Shown here piece by piece: positions 8,281-16,674 of a DNA stretch of 64,000 nucleotides (positions are counted from its first letter, which is position 1; every line of letters starts with the position of its first letter). The notes under the pieces are model-generated. The model was given only the letters and a program-made list of their open reading frames with translations. It was not told the origin of the DNA and did no database searches. Made by a program: the position numbers and the translations under genes. The DNA is from Streptomyces abyssalis (GTDB lineage Bacteria; Actinomycetota; Actinomycetes; Streptomycetales; Streptomycetaceae), in assembly GCF_001751365.1 (NCBI RefSeq), contig NZ_LJGT01000036.1, positions 310,001 to 374,000 of the forward strand, in the 5' to 3' direction.

Positions 8281-9273
8281 TCAGGTCGCGTCGCCGTAAC
8301 CGTCCCGTCCACCCCGTCCGTGCGGACCGTCGCCGCCGCCTGCCGCACCGCCGGATTCGCCCTCGGGCAGTGCGCGGGGGGCGGGGACGCTCTCGCCTTC
8401 CTCCAGGGCGTCGGGGCCGTCGATGAGGGACGCCTCGTCGTCGTCGAGAGCGGCATACGGATCATTGCGGCTGCGGCGGCGGTCGTTGAGCAGGCAGATG
8501 CCCACGGCCCCGAAGTAGAGCAGCACGATGGGTGCGGCCAGGGCTGCCATGGTCAGCGGATCACCCGTGGGCGTGGCGATGGCGGAGAAGATCGTGATGC
8601 AGAGGACCATCACCCGCCACCAGCCCAGCAGCTGCCTGCCGCCGAGGATGCCGGTCAGGTTCAGCATCACCAGCAGCAGCGGGAGTTCGAAGGCGAGCCC
8701 GAAGACGATGACGAGCCGCGTGACGATGTCGAGGAAGTCGTCGAGCGGGATCAGGTTGCCGGTCCCGCCCGGGGTGAAGTCCAGCAGCGTCGCCGCCGCC
8801 CTGGGCAGGATCAGGTACGAGAGGTAGGCACCGCCGACGAAGAGCGGGACACCGGCCCCGACGAAGGCACGTGCGTACTTCTTCTCGTGCTTGTGGAGAC
8901 CGGGAGCGAGGAACGCCCACAGCTGGTGCAGCCAGACCGGCGAGGCGGCGACCACGCCGACGGTCAGCGCGACCTTGAGCATGATCGTGAAGGGGGCGAT
9001 CAGGCCGTTGATGGTGATCTCGGCGCAGGTCTCGCCGTCCTCTGCGGCACGCCCGAAACCCTCGGTGCAGCCGACGGACTCGCGCACCGGGTCGGTGAGG
9101 AAGTCGGCGATCTGCTTGTAGTAGACCATCGCCACGACGCTGACGACGAGGATCGCCAGCACCGCCTTCATCAGCCGGTTGCGCAGCTCCCGCAAATGGT
9201 CCGCGAGGGGCATCCGCCCCTCGGGGTCCTTCTCGCTTCTGTCTTTGCCCTGTCTACGGGCTGACTTGAGCAA
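8281..9273 (-). CDS. tatC: Twin-arginine translocase subunit TatC
   Basis: 330 aa. The TTG at 9273 is preferred because GAGGA lies 7 bp upstream and the Lys/Arg-rich LKSARRQGKD start is shared with actinobacterial TatC; ATG at 9213 is the alternative. The signature PLADHLRELRNRLMKAVLAI, the acidic FLAPGLHKHEKKYAR loop and six hydrophobic segments are present. A 70-residue acidic and Gly-rich cytoplasmic tail follows the last membrane segment (from about residue 258). TatC binds the RR signal peptide and nucleates the Tat translocon. tatA is immediately upstream; no tatB is in the window. Confidence 0.96.
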   Translation of the reverse strand: MLKSARRQGKDRSEKDPEGRMPLADHLRELRNRLMKAVLAILVVSVVAMVYYKQIADFLTDPVRESVGCTEGFGRAAEDGETCAEITINGLIAPFTIMLKVALTVGVVAASPVWLHQLWAFLAPGLHKHEKKYARAFVGAGVPLFVGGAYLSYLILPRAAATLLDFTPGGTGNLIPLDDFLDIVTRLVIVFGLAFELPLLLVMLNLTGILGGRQLLGWWRVMVLCITIFSAIATPTGDPLTMAALAAPIVLLYFGAVGICLLNDRRRSRNDPYAALDDDEASLIDGPDALEEGESVPAPRALPEGESGGAAGGGDGPHGRGGRDGYGDAT

Positions 9274-9350
9274 CCCAGTTCCTCGTTGTGTGAAGTGTCG
9301 GAAATGCCGGTCTTGCCGTACCGGTACGGCACGGCGGAATCACGCGACGG

Positions 9351-9638
9351 TCAGGACTGGTTCTGCTGCTTCTGGCTCGCCGGCTCGGACACGGGCCGCG
9401 AGCTGGCGACGTCTCCGGGGGCGGCCTGGATGGTCTTCGGCGACTGCTGGGCGTCCGCGGAGGTGCCGGCGTCGCTTTCATCGCCGCCGTCCTTCTTCAT
9501 CTGCTTGGCCTCGCTCTTGAGGATGCGGGCAGACTTGCCCAGCGAACGTGCCATGTCCGGAAGCTTCTTGGCGCCGAACAGCAGCAGGATGACCAGGACG
9601 ATCAGAACGATCTCCATGGGCCTAAGGTTGCCGATCAT
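9351..9638 (-). CDS. tatA: Twin-arginine translocase subunit TatA
   Basis: 95 aa. One N-terminal membrane helix (PMEIVLIVLVILLLFGAKKL) is followed by the FGAKKLPDMARSLG hinge and an amphipathic Lys-rich helix, then a polar Gln/Ser tail. This is the pore-forming Tat component. The ATG at 9638 has GAAGG upstream. It precedes tatC by 77 bp on the same strand, consistent with a tatAC operon. Confidence 0.95.
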   Translation of the reverse strand: MIGNLRPMEIVLIVLVILLLFGAKKLPDMARSLGKSARILKSEAKQMKKDGGDESDAGTSADAQQSPKTIQAAPGDVASSRPVSEPASQKQQNQS

Positions 9639-9879
9639 GTGCCACTACCTTCTCGCCGGGGCCGGCGTGTGTCCTTGCCTGCCGTATGAATCGGACGGGC
9701 TGCGTCAAGCGAGTGCTGACAGCGATCGTAACCCTGGGCCGTGAACGACGGGCAATGCCCGTACCGACCCGAGGTTGCGCTCGGGCATCGCCGCGACGCG
9801 GCACTCTGCAGCCTACCGGTCAAAGGTACGGACAAGGCAGGGCGCGTGTGCACCCCCACATCACGAGGGCCCCGCCCCA

Positions 9880-10143
9880 TCACGACCGGCCCTGTCCCCC
9901 TGCCGCGGCCTCGCCGCCCGGCTCACCGCGTACGACGCCGTGTGCGTCCGCTGCGGCACCGGCCCGCCCGGCCAGGGGCCCTGCGGCGCGCTCCAGGTCC
10001 TCGGCGGCGCGGGTGATGCGCTCAGAGCTGTCACCGACGGCGCGTGTGAACCGGCGCACTTCCAGCCCGACCCGGACGGCCAGCACGCCGAGTACGGCGA
10101 TTCCGCAGAAGGCGAGGGCGAGAAAGAACATGGGCCAGAGCAT
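9880..10143 (-). CDS. Small membrane-anchored protein of unknown function
   Basis: 87 aa. One hydrophobic helix (FFLALAFCGIAVLGVLAVRV) at the N-terminus is followed by a helical, possibly coiled-coil stretch (RRFTRAVGDSSERITRAAED) and an Ala/Gly-rich tail. No catalytic motif is seen. It sits between pafC and tatA in the same direction, a place where streptomycetes usually have a protein of this type, so it is likely real although unrecognised by function. About 240 bp without a gene separates it from tatA. Confidence 0.65.
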   Translation of the reverse strand: MLWPMFFLALAFCGIAVLGVLAVRVGLEVRRFTRAVGDSSERITRAAEDLERAAGPLAGRAGAAADAHGVVRGEPGGEAAAGGQGRS

Positions 10144-10282
10144 GGTCAGAGCCTAGTGGGCCGATTCAGCGGAGCCCCGCCTGCACCCGTGTGCCCTCGC
10201 GGCGTGGGCCCGGCCCTCTGGCGTCCGTGCGCGGTCCGGACGCTCGGAGCAGCCGAGGGCGCCCGCAGGCCAGTGCGCGCGC

Positions 10283-11245
10283 TCATTCCCCGTACGCCGC
10301 AAGCGCCGTGCGCGCCGCCTCCCGTGCGCTGTCCGCGAGTTCGCGAGGTGCCACGATCCGGCCGTCGTGGCCCAGCCGCAGCGCGAGCCGCCGCAGCGAG
10401 GCCGGATCGGGCGTACGCAGGGTGACCCGCAGGCCGCCGTCGGGCAGTTCCTCGGCACTGTCGTACGGGTAGTACTCGGCGACCCAGCGGCCGCCGGGCC
10501 CGACCTCGACGACGACTTCCGGGTCCTCCGCGGAGGGCTGCACGAGCCCCTCGCTCAGATCCCGCAGCTCCATCGGCGGCGGGTCGGCGGGCTCCTGGAG
10601 CAGCCGGATCTCGGCGACCCTGTCCAGCCGGAAGGTGCGGCGGGCCTCCGAGAGCCGGCACCAGGCTTCGAGGTAGGTGTGCCCGACTGCGAAGAGACGG
10701 ATCGGATCCACTTCGCGCTCCGTGAGTTCGTCGCGCGCCGGCGAGTAGTAGCGCAGCCACAGCCTGCGCTGCTCGGCGATGGCCCGGTCCACGTCGGCGA
10801 AGACCCCGCCCTCGGACTCGAAGGTCACCGACAGGCGCGAGCTGGCGCCCGCGTTCTCCCCCGCCGCCTCCTCCAGCTTGGCGGTGGCCCGTCGCAGCGC
10901 GTCCCGGTCGCTCTCGCGCAGCCCCGGGAGGGTGGCCACGGCGCGGGCGGCGACGAGCAGCGCCGTCGCCTCGTCGGAGGCGAGGCGCAGGGGCTGCGCC
11001 GTGTCGCTGCCGAGGGCGTCCGCGTTCCGCCACCAGATGCGCTCGCCATCGGTGTCGATCTCCAGCAGATCTCCGCCGCGGAAGCTGGTGCCGCACATCG
11101 GCAGCACGTCGAGGTCCGAGATCAGCTCGTCGGCGGTGATGCCGAAGGCACGCGCCACGTCGTCGATGCGGGCGCCGGGCCTGTCGCGCAGGTAGGTGAC
11201 CAGCGACAGCATCCGCCGGGTCTGGTCGATGGCGTTCGGTGCCAC
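10283..11245 (-). CDS. pafC: WYL-domain regulator PafC
   Basis: 320 aa, GTG start 15 bp after the pafB stop with GGGGGAG upstream. It has an N-terminal winged-HTH-like region (IDQTRRMLSLVTYLRDRPGA). A central WYL domain includes RRLWLRYYSPARDELTERE and VDPIRLFAVGHTYLEAWCR, and a WCX C-terminal extension follows. PafB and PafC form a heteromeric transcription activator of DNA-damage genes in mycobacteria, despite their name and linkage to the proteasome. Paired with pafB in a tight operon. Confidence 0.92.
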   Translation of the reverse strand: MAPNAIDQTRRMLSLVTYLRDRPGARIDDVARAFGITADELISDLDVLPMCGTSFRGGDLLEIDTDGERIWWRNADALGSDTAQPLRLASDEATALLVAARAVATLPGLRESDRDALRRATAKLEEAAGENAGASSRLSVTFESEGGVFADVDRAIAEQRRLWLRYYSPARDELTEREVDPIRLFAVGHTYLEAWCRLSEARRTFRLDRVAEIRLLQEPADPPPMELRDLSEGLVQPSAEDPEVVVEVGPGGRWVAEYYPYDSAEELPDGGLRVTLRTPDPASLRRLALRLGHDGRIVAPRELADSAREAARTALAAYGE

Positions 11246-11260
11246 GGTCCGTGCTCCCCC

Positions 11261-12232
11261 TCAGCCCTTGGCGACGGCGCGCAGCCGGTCGACCACTTCG
11301 GCCCGCAGTTCGGCCGGCTCCAGCACGATCACGTCCGGCCCGAACTCCACCAGCCATGCGTCCAGTCCGTGCCCGTACGGGATCTCCAGCTCCTCCCACC
11401 CGTCGGGCAGTTCCCGTACCTCGGTGGCGCGGGCCCGCAGAGGGTAGCCCGCTCCGGCGCGCAGCCGGATGCGCGCGGTGCGCGAAGCGCTCTCCCCGGC
11501 CCAGCGCTCGACGGTCTCCCGTACGGTCACCTGGTCCGGTACGGCGGCGGTGAACGCCGTGGCGCGGGAGCGGACGGGCCCCGTGATGCGGGAGAGGCGG
11601 AAGACGCGCTCGGCCTGCCTTTCCCGGTCGAAGCCCGCGAGATACCAGTGGCCGCGCCAGCACTCCAGCGTCCAGGGCTCGACCTGGCGGCGCTCGGGGC
11701 GGGCGGCGTTGGACTTGCGGTAGTCGAAGACCACGGGGCGCCGGTCCCGGCAAGCGAGCATCAATGGCTCGAAAGCGGCCTCGCGCGCGGGGATGTACGG
11801 CTCCAGGGTGCTGTGCGGAACTGCGGGAGCGGCCTCGTCCCCCTCGTCGTGCTGCGGCATGCCGCCGGCCGCGTGCAGCTTCTGCAGGGCGCCGCTGGCC
11901 GCACCCGCGAGACGTGCCTGCTGCCACACCCGTGCGGCCAGGCCGAGAGCGGTGGCCTCTTCGGCGTCGAGGGCCACGGGCGGGAGCCGGTTGCTGTCGC
12001 GCTGGGCGCGGTAGCCGATGTCGCCGTCCAGGCTCTCCACGGTGTCGATGACGAGGCCGAGTTCGCGCAGATCGTCCTTGTCGCGCTCGAACATCCTGTT
12101 GAACGACTCGTCACTGCCGGCCTCGAGATATGCCTCGATCGAGGTACGCAGCTCTCGCTTCGTCAGCGGGCGCCGGGTCCCGAGCAGGCACAGCGCCAGA
12201 TTCATCAGCCGCTCGGCCTTGGCAATCGCCAT
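11261..12232 (-). CDS. pafB: WYL-domain regulator PafB
   Basis: 323 aa from the ATG at 12232 (MAIAKAERLMNLALCLLGTR), chosen for the GAGGGAG just upstream. It has an N-terminal HTH (PLTKRELRTSIEAYLEAGSD), then the WYL domain with RRPVVFDYRKS, VEPWTLECWRGHWYLAGFD and VFRLSRI, and a WCX domain at the C-terminus. Works with PafC. The upstream FKBP unit ends in a strong hairpin at 12324-12359, so pafBC probably start from their own promoter in the short gap 12233-12323. Confidence 0.92.
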   Translation of the reverse strand: MAIAKAERLMNLALCLLGTRRPLTKRELRTSIEAYLEAGSDESFNRMFERDKDDLRELGLVIDTVESLDGDIGYRAQRDSNRLPPVALDAEEATALGLAARVWQQARLAGAASGALQKLHAAGGMPQHDEGDEAAPAVPHSTLEPYIPAREAAFEPLMLACRDRRPVVFDYRKSNAARPERRQVEPWTLECWRGHWYLAGFDRERQAERVFRLSRITGPVRSRATAFTAAVPDQVTVRETVERWAGESASRTARIRLRAGAGYPLRARATEVRELPDGWEELEIPYGHGLDAWLVEFGPDVIVLEPAELRAEVVDRLRAVAKG

Positions 12233-12323
12233 GGGCTCCCTCGTGCTCCCGTACTTCTCGTACTGCTCTGTGCTCTTCTCGGCAATTGACCGTACCGCTC
12301 GGCGCCTCCCCCGCAAAAGCAAA

Positions 12324-12359
12324 GTCCGAGGGTCCCGCCCTCCGGCGGGACCCCCGGAC
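12324..12359 (-). terminator. Rho-independent terminator after the FKBP gene
   Basis: GGGTCCCGCC and GGCGGGACCC form a perfect 10-bp stem with a CTCC loop, extended by a further GTCCG/CGGAC pairing after one mismatch. On the minus strand it is followed by a T-rich run (TTTGCTTTTGC). It separates the FKBP gene from pafB. Confidence 0.85.
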
Positions 12360-12380
12360 GAAGCCGCGGTGCGGCCCGGC

Positions 12381-12755
12381 TCAGACGGAGACGAGGTCGC
12401 AGACGAAGATCAGGGTCTCGTTCGGCTTGATACGGCCGCCGCCCGCGCCCTGCTCCCCGTACGCGAGATGAGCGGGAATGGTCAGACGGCGGCGTCCGCC
12501 CACCTTCATGCCCTGCACACCACGGTCCCAGCCGGGGATGACCTGACCGGCGCCGAGCTGGAACTGCAGGGGCTTGCCGCGGTTCCAGCTGGCGTCGAAC
12601 TCCTCGCCGCTGGAGAAGGAGACGCCCACGTAGTGGACAGAGACGTTGTCGCCGGCCTTGGCCTCGGGCCCGTCGCCCTCCCAGAGATCCACGATCTCCA
12701 GATCGGCAGGCGGCGCGCCCTCGGGAAAGTCGACCTCGGGCTTGTCGATGCTCAC
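12381..12755 (-). CDS. FKBP-type peptidyl-prolyl cis-trans isomerase (single domain)
   Basis: 124 aa, GTG start with AGGAG 7 bp upstream. A single FKBP domain: DNVSVHYVGV, EFDASWNRGKPLQFQLG, VIPGWDRGVQGMKVGGRR and IPAHLAYGEQGAGG. The residues VIPGW and the aromatic pocket are intact, so it should isomerise X-Pro bonds. No signal peptide, so cytoplasmic. It lies downstream of the two-domain FKBP lipoprotein gene, same strand, and ends in a strong terminator. Confidence 0.93.
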   Translation of the reverse strand: MSIDKPEVDFPEGAPPADLEIVDLWEGDGPEAKAGDNVSVHYVGVSFSSGEEFDASWNRGKPLQFQLGAGQVIPGWDRGVQGMKVGGRRRLTIPAHLAYGEQGAGGGRIKPNETLIFVCDLVSV

Positions 12756-12816
12756 GAAACAGCTCCTAGCAACGAATCATTCGGACAACCGCGTCAGTCT
12801 GTCACGCCGGGCGGGA

Positions 12817-13722
12817 TCAGTTGACGTTCAGCACGTCCACCGAGAACACCACGCCGGAGGAGAACTGCTTGCGCTGCTCCTTGGGGAACTCGTCCTTCGG
12901 GACGGAGATCACTACGCGGCTGCCGGCCTTCTTGCCCTTCAGGGCCTCGCCCCAGCCGGGGATCTTGGAGACGGGGATCTCCTGCGGCCCGCCCTGCGCC
13001 CAGGTGTCGTCGAGCTGCTTGCCGCCCTTCCACAGCTTGGCCGTGAACTGGGTCAGGACGGTGCTCTTCTCGGTGACCTTCTTGCCGTCACCCTCGATGA
13101 TCGTCTCGTCGATCAGCTTGTCGGGGGCCTCTTCCTTGCCCTTCGGCATGGTGATCTTGGGCGCCTTGTCCGTCTCGACCTTGGTGCTCACCTCGGGCAG
13201 CTCAGGGTTCTGCGCGCCCTCGACCGGCTTGCCGTCGATCTTGTTCGGCATGATCTTCTCAAGGTCCACGACGAACACCAGCGTGGAGTTCTTCGGGATC
13301 GTCGGGGGCTGGCCCTGCTTTCCGTACCCCTTCGACGGAGGCACCACCAGTTCGACGCGGCTGCCGAGCCTCTTGCCCACGAGGGCTTCGTCCCAGCCCT
13401 TGATGACCTTGCCGGTGCCGATCTGGAACGTGGCCGGCTGGCCCCGCTTCCAGCTGCTGTCGAACTCCTTACCGTTCCACAGCTGCCCGTGGTAGTTGGC
13501 GTTGAGCGAGTCGCCCTTCTTGACCTTCTGCCCCTTGCCCTCCTTGAGGACCTTGACCTTCAGGTCCTTCGGCGGCTTGCCCTTGCCCTTGGCCACCTTG
13601 GGCTTCTTGTCCGTGGCGCCGGTCACCTGCGGGGGCTGCCCGTTCTTGTCCTCCTCGCTGCCGCAGGAGGCGACTGAGGCGATCAGCGCAGGCACGGCGA
13701 GAGCCACGACGAGGCGGCGCAC
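12817..13722 (-). CDS. FKBP-type prolyl isomerase lipoprotein with two FKBP domains
   Basis: About 301 aa if the GTG at 13722 is used; AGGAAA lies upstream of it and it gives a classic lipoprotein leader (VRRLVVALAVPALIASVASC). An in-frame ATG at 13770 is the alternative. The lipobox Val-Ala-Ser-Cys is followed by a Lys/Gly/Pro-rich linker. The first FKBP domain is canonical (FDSSWKRGQPATFQIG, VIKGWDEALVGKRLGSR). The second, from about residue 190, is divergent (KIPGWGEALKGKKAGSRVVI) and may be inactive. Acts outside the membrane on secreted proteins. Encoded between pafA and the single-domain FKBP. Confidence 0.9.
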   Translation of the reverse strand: MRRLVVALAVPALIASVASCGSEEDKNGQPPQVTGATDKKPKVAKGKGKPPKDLKVKVLKEGKGQKVKKGDSLNANYHGQLWNGKEFDSSWKRGQPATFQIGTGKVIKGWDEALVGKRLGSRVELVVPPSKGYGKQGQPPTIPKNSTLVFVVDLEKIMPNKIDGKPVEGAQNPELPEVSTKVETDKAPKITMPKGKEEAPDKLIDETIIEGDGKKVTEKSTVLTQFTAKLWKGGKQLDDTWAQGGPQEIPVSKIPGWGEALKGKKAGSRVVISVPKDEFPKEQRKQFSSGVVFSVDVLNVN

Positions 13723-13790
13723 GAAGGGTTTCCTGGGGCGGGGGGTCGTTCCCCGGGGGGTCTGCAGCATTGTGTCCAACTCGCGGTCTA

Positions 13791-13839
13791 GGGATGTCCG
13801 GACGGTCGGGGCAACCCTACGGCCCCGTCCGGACATCCC
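13791..13839 (-). terminator. Hairpin between pafA and the FKBP lipoprotein gene
   Basis: GGGATGTCCGGACGG (13791-13805) and CCGTCCGGACATCCC (13825-13839) form a perfect 15-bp stem around a 19-nt loop. It lies 18 bp after the pafA stop in the direction of transcription. No T tract is visible, so termination may be partial. Confidence 0.7.
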
Positions 13840-13857
13840 GTCCCCCGTCGACACGTC

Positions 13858-15219
13858 TCACATCCCGGCGATGAGCTTCTCCACACGCTCGTCGACCGAC
13901 CGGAAGGGGTCTTTGCACAGGACAGTGCGCTGAGCCTGGTCGTTGAGCTTGAGATGGACCCAGTCGACGGTGAAGTCCCGGCGCTGCTCCTGGGCCCGCC
14001 TGATGAAGTCGCCGCGCAGCCGTGCCCGCGTGGTCTGCGGCGGCACCGACTTGCCCTCGAAGATCTTCAGGTCGTTGCAGATACGCGCTGCCTGGCCGTT
14101 GCGCTCCAGCAGGTAGTAGAGACCACGCCGGCGGTGGATGTCGTGGTACGCGAGATCTATCTGCGCGATACGCGGGTGCGACATGGTGATGTTGTTCTTC
14201 GCCCGGTACCGCTCGATCAACTGGTACTTCATGACCCAGTCGATCTCAGTGTTGATCTTGTCGAGTTCCTGGGTGCGGATGGCGTCCAGCGCGCGGCCCC
14301 ACAGCTCCAGTACGCGCTCCACGCGGCCGGTGCGGATGCCGCGCCGGTCGCAGAAGTCCAGCGCCTTCTCGTAGTACTCCTGCTGGACCTCCAGCGCGGA
14401 GGCCTCGCGGCCGCTGGCCAGGCGCACCTTGCGCTGGCCCGTGATGTCGTGGCTCACCTCGCGGATGGCCCGGATCGGGTTCTCCAGGGTCAGGTCGCGC
14501 ATCACCGTGCCCGCCTCGATCATGCGCAGCACGAGGTCGGTGGCACCGACCTTGAGCAGCATGGTCGTCTCGGACATGTTGGAGTCGCCCACGATGACGT
14601 GGAGGCGGCGGTAGCGCTCGGCGTCCGCGTGCGGCTCGTCGCGGGTGTTGATGATCGGCCGGGAACGCGTGGTCGCGGAGCTGACCCCCTCCCAGATGTG
14701 CTCGGCACGCTGGCTGACGCAGTAGACGGCGCCCCGCGGCGTCTGCAGGACCTTGCCCGCGCCGCACACGAGCTGCCGTGTGACGAGGAAGGGAATGAGG
14801 ACGTCCGCCAGCCGGGAGAACTCCCCGTGCCGCGCCACGAGATAGTTCTCGTGGCAGCCGTAGGAGTTGCCCGCGGAGTCGGTGTTGTTCTTGAAGAGAA
14901 AGACGTCGCCTGCGATTCCTTCCTCGTGCAGGCGGCGTTCGGCATCGACGAGGAGGCCCTCGAGGATGCGCTCGCCGGACTTGTCGTGGGTGACCAGCTC
15001 GGTCACGTTGTCGCACTCGGGCGTCGCGTATTCGGGGTGGGAGCCAACATCCAGGTAGAGGCGGGCGCCGTTGCGCAGAAAGACGTTGCTGCTGCGGCCC
15101 CATGACACGACACGGCGGAAGAGATACCGCGCCACTTCGTCGGGGGACAGACGGCGCTGGCCCCGGAACGTACACGTGACGCCGTACTCGTTCTCAAGCC
15201 CGAAGATTCGGCGGTCCAT
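13858..15219 (-). CDS. pafA: Pup-protein ligase PafA
   Basis: 453 aa, the usual length. It shows the carboxylate-amine ligase fold residues GLENEYG (Glu9, Glu11), [15 protein letters not shown] (Asp57, the expected catalytic base region) and [20 protein letters not shown]. It lacks the inserted loop seen in Dop, which separates ligase from depupylase. PafA activates the C-terminal Glu of Pup with ATP and joins it to substrate lysines. It starts 9 bp after the MFS gene's stop in the same direction, so it can be co-transcribed with that exporter gene rather than directly with prcBA. Confidence 0.96.
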   Translation of the reverse strand: MDRRIFGLENEYGVTCTFRGQRRLSPDEVARYLFRRVVSWGRSSNVFLRNGARLYLDVGSHPEYATPECDNVTELVTHDKSGERILEGLLVDAERRLHEEGIAGDVFLFKNNTDSAGNSYGCHENYLVARHGEFSRLADVLIPFLVTRQLVCGAGKVLQTPRGAVYCVSQRAEHIWEGVSSATTRSRPIINTRDEPHADAERYRRLHVIVGDSNMSETTMLLKVGATDLVLRMIEAGTVMRDLTLENPIRAIREVSHDITGQRKVRLASGREASALEVQQEYYEKALDFCDRRGIRTGRVERVLELWGRALDAIRTQELDKINTEIDWVMKYQLIERYRAKNNITMSHPRIAQIDLAYHDIHRRRGLYYLLERNGQAARICNDLKIFEGKSVPPQTTRARLRGDFIRRAQEQRRDFTVDWVHLKLNDQAQRTVLCKDPFRSVDERVEKLIAGM

Positions 15220-15228
15220 GACTGAACA

Positions 15229-16536
15229 TTACGCCTGACGGCCTGTTCTGAAACCGGGTTCGGGGGCACCGTTGCGATCATTTTCCGCCTCGGTGACCGG
15301 CGCTGACGCATGACCAGGACCTGCCGCGGGGCCCGTGACGGCGGTGCCGCGGGAGCCCGCCGTGGGCACCGCGAGAGCGCGTCGCGTCAGCAGCAGTACG
15401 AGGAACGCGGCCACCCCTCCCCCGCCCACGACGGCGAAGCCCGCGGAGGCGCCGCCCCGCTCGATGACGGGTCCCACCACGGCCGTACCTGCGGCGGCAC
15501 CCACCCCGAACGTGGTGACGAGCCATGAGAACGCCTCGGTCACGGTGCCCGAGGGAGCGTGCCGGTCCACGACGACGAAGGCGCAGGCGAGCGCCGGGGC
15601 GAGGAAGATTCCGGACACTCCGGCCAGGACCGTCATCGTGACCACACCGGGTACGAGGACCAGCGGCAGGTAGCCCGCGGCAAGGGCGAGAACAAGCCAT
15701 ACCAGACGCCGTTCCGGAGCACCCGGCCAGTGCCGCGCCCCGTAGACGACACCGCCGGCGAGGGCGCCGAAGCCCAGCGCCGAGAGCAGATAGCTGGAGA
15801 TGAGGGCCTCGCCGTGGTCGTCCGCGTAGCTGACGGCCGCGACCGCGACGGCGCCGAGCGCGAGCCCGACGAAGAAGAAGGTGGCGAGCAGCGCCAGCAG
15901 CCCTGACGACCGCAGCGCGCCCAGCCAGTGGGGCTCGCGCGGAGCCGAACGCCAGGCCCGTGAGGGCGGCGAGACGACGACCGACAGTGCCCCGAGAACG
16001 CCGAGCGCGTTGATGACCAGAAGCGCCGCCGCCTCGTTCCACAGTGCTACGAACACCGTCAGCAGCAGGGGCCCGACGGCGAACATCACCTCCTGGGCTA
16101 CGGCGTCGAGCGCGTACGCCCTGTGCACCTTGCCGGGGCCGTTCAGCACGCTGGGCCACAGGGCCCGCAGCCCGCCCTCCAGGGGCGGCGTGCACACTCC
16201 GGCGATCAGGACGCCCGCGGCGGCCGCCCAGACCGGATCGGTGCCCGACGCCGTCAGCAGGAGCATGCCCAGCGCCGAGAGCACGGCCGCGGGAAGCATC
16301 ACGCGCGGCTGTCCGTGGATGTCGACCAGGCGCCCCAGCAGCGGCTGGCCCACGGCCGTCGCGAGTCCGTAAACCGCGGAGAGGACGCCGGCGAGCGTGT
16401 AGCTGCCGCCCTCGGCGCGGATGAAGAGCACGATCGCCAGCGGTCCCGTGGCGTTGGGCAGCCTGCCCGTCAGAGTGCCCGCGAGCAGCCGCATCGCGTG
16501 CCGGGCGCGCAGCAGCTCGGCATAGCCCGTCGCCAT
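15229..16536 (-). CDS. MFS transporter
   Basis: 435 aa with about twelve hydrophobic segments. The loop GQPLLGRLVDIHGQPRVMLP after the second helix is the MFS motif A. The N-terminus carries RARHAMRLLAGTLTGRLPN and the C-terminus is a polar tail. No substrate motif is recognisable; the RLP-N type resembles exporters of the SET/arabinose-efflux group. It is divergent from a LacI regulator with a perfect inverted repeat between them (16582-16608), so LacI control is likely. Its stop is 9 bp from pafA. Confidence 0.85.
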   Translation of the reverse strand: MATGYAELLRARHAMRLLAGTLTGRLPNATGPLAIVLFIRAEGGSYTLAGVLSAVYGLATAVGQPLLGRLVDIHGQPRVMLPAAVLSALGMLLLTASGTDPVWAAAAGVLIAGVCTPPLEGGLRALWPSVLNGPGKVHRAYALDAVAQEVMFAVGPLLLTVFVALWNEAAALLVINALGVLGALSVVVSPPSRAWRSAPREPHWLGALRSSGLLALLATFFFVGLALGAVAVAAVSYADDHGEALISSYLLSALGFGALAGGVVYGARHWPGAPERRLVWLVLALAAGYLPLVLVPGVVTMTVLAGVSGIFLAPALACAFVVVDRHAPSGTVTEAFSWLVTTFGVGAAAGTAVVGPVIERGGASAGFAVVGGGGVAAFLVLLLTRRALAVPTAGSRGTAVTGPAAGPGHASAPVTEAENDRNGAPEPGFRTGRQA

Positions 16537-16581
16537 GACTTCGGCTCCTTCCGGCGCTCACGGGGTAACGCTGTCACGTTG

Positions 16582-16608
16582 TACGTATAACCAACGCCGT
16601 TATACGTA
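16582..16608. promoter_or_regulatory. Perfect inverted repeat, likely LacI-family operator
   Basis: TACGTATAAC (16582-16591), seven bases, then GTTATACGTA (16599-16608): 10-bp perfect arms in the divergent lacI/MFS region, 46 bp before the MFS start and 67 bp before the lacI start. It is AT-rich compared with its surroundings. Best read as the operator of the adjacent regulator. Confidence 0.7.
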
Positions 16609-16674
16609 TCATGTCGCTGACCCACGGTCCACCCCGGGCCCCTATGGCCACGGGCCGGCGAAGGAGCGGTACGG

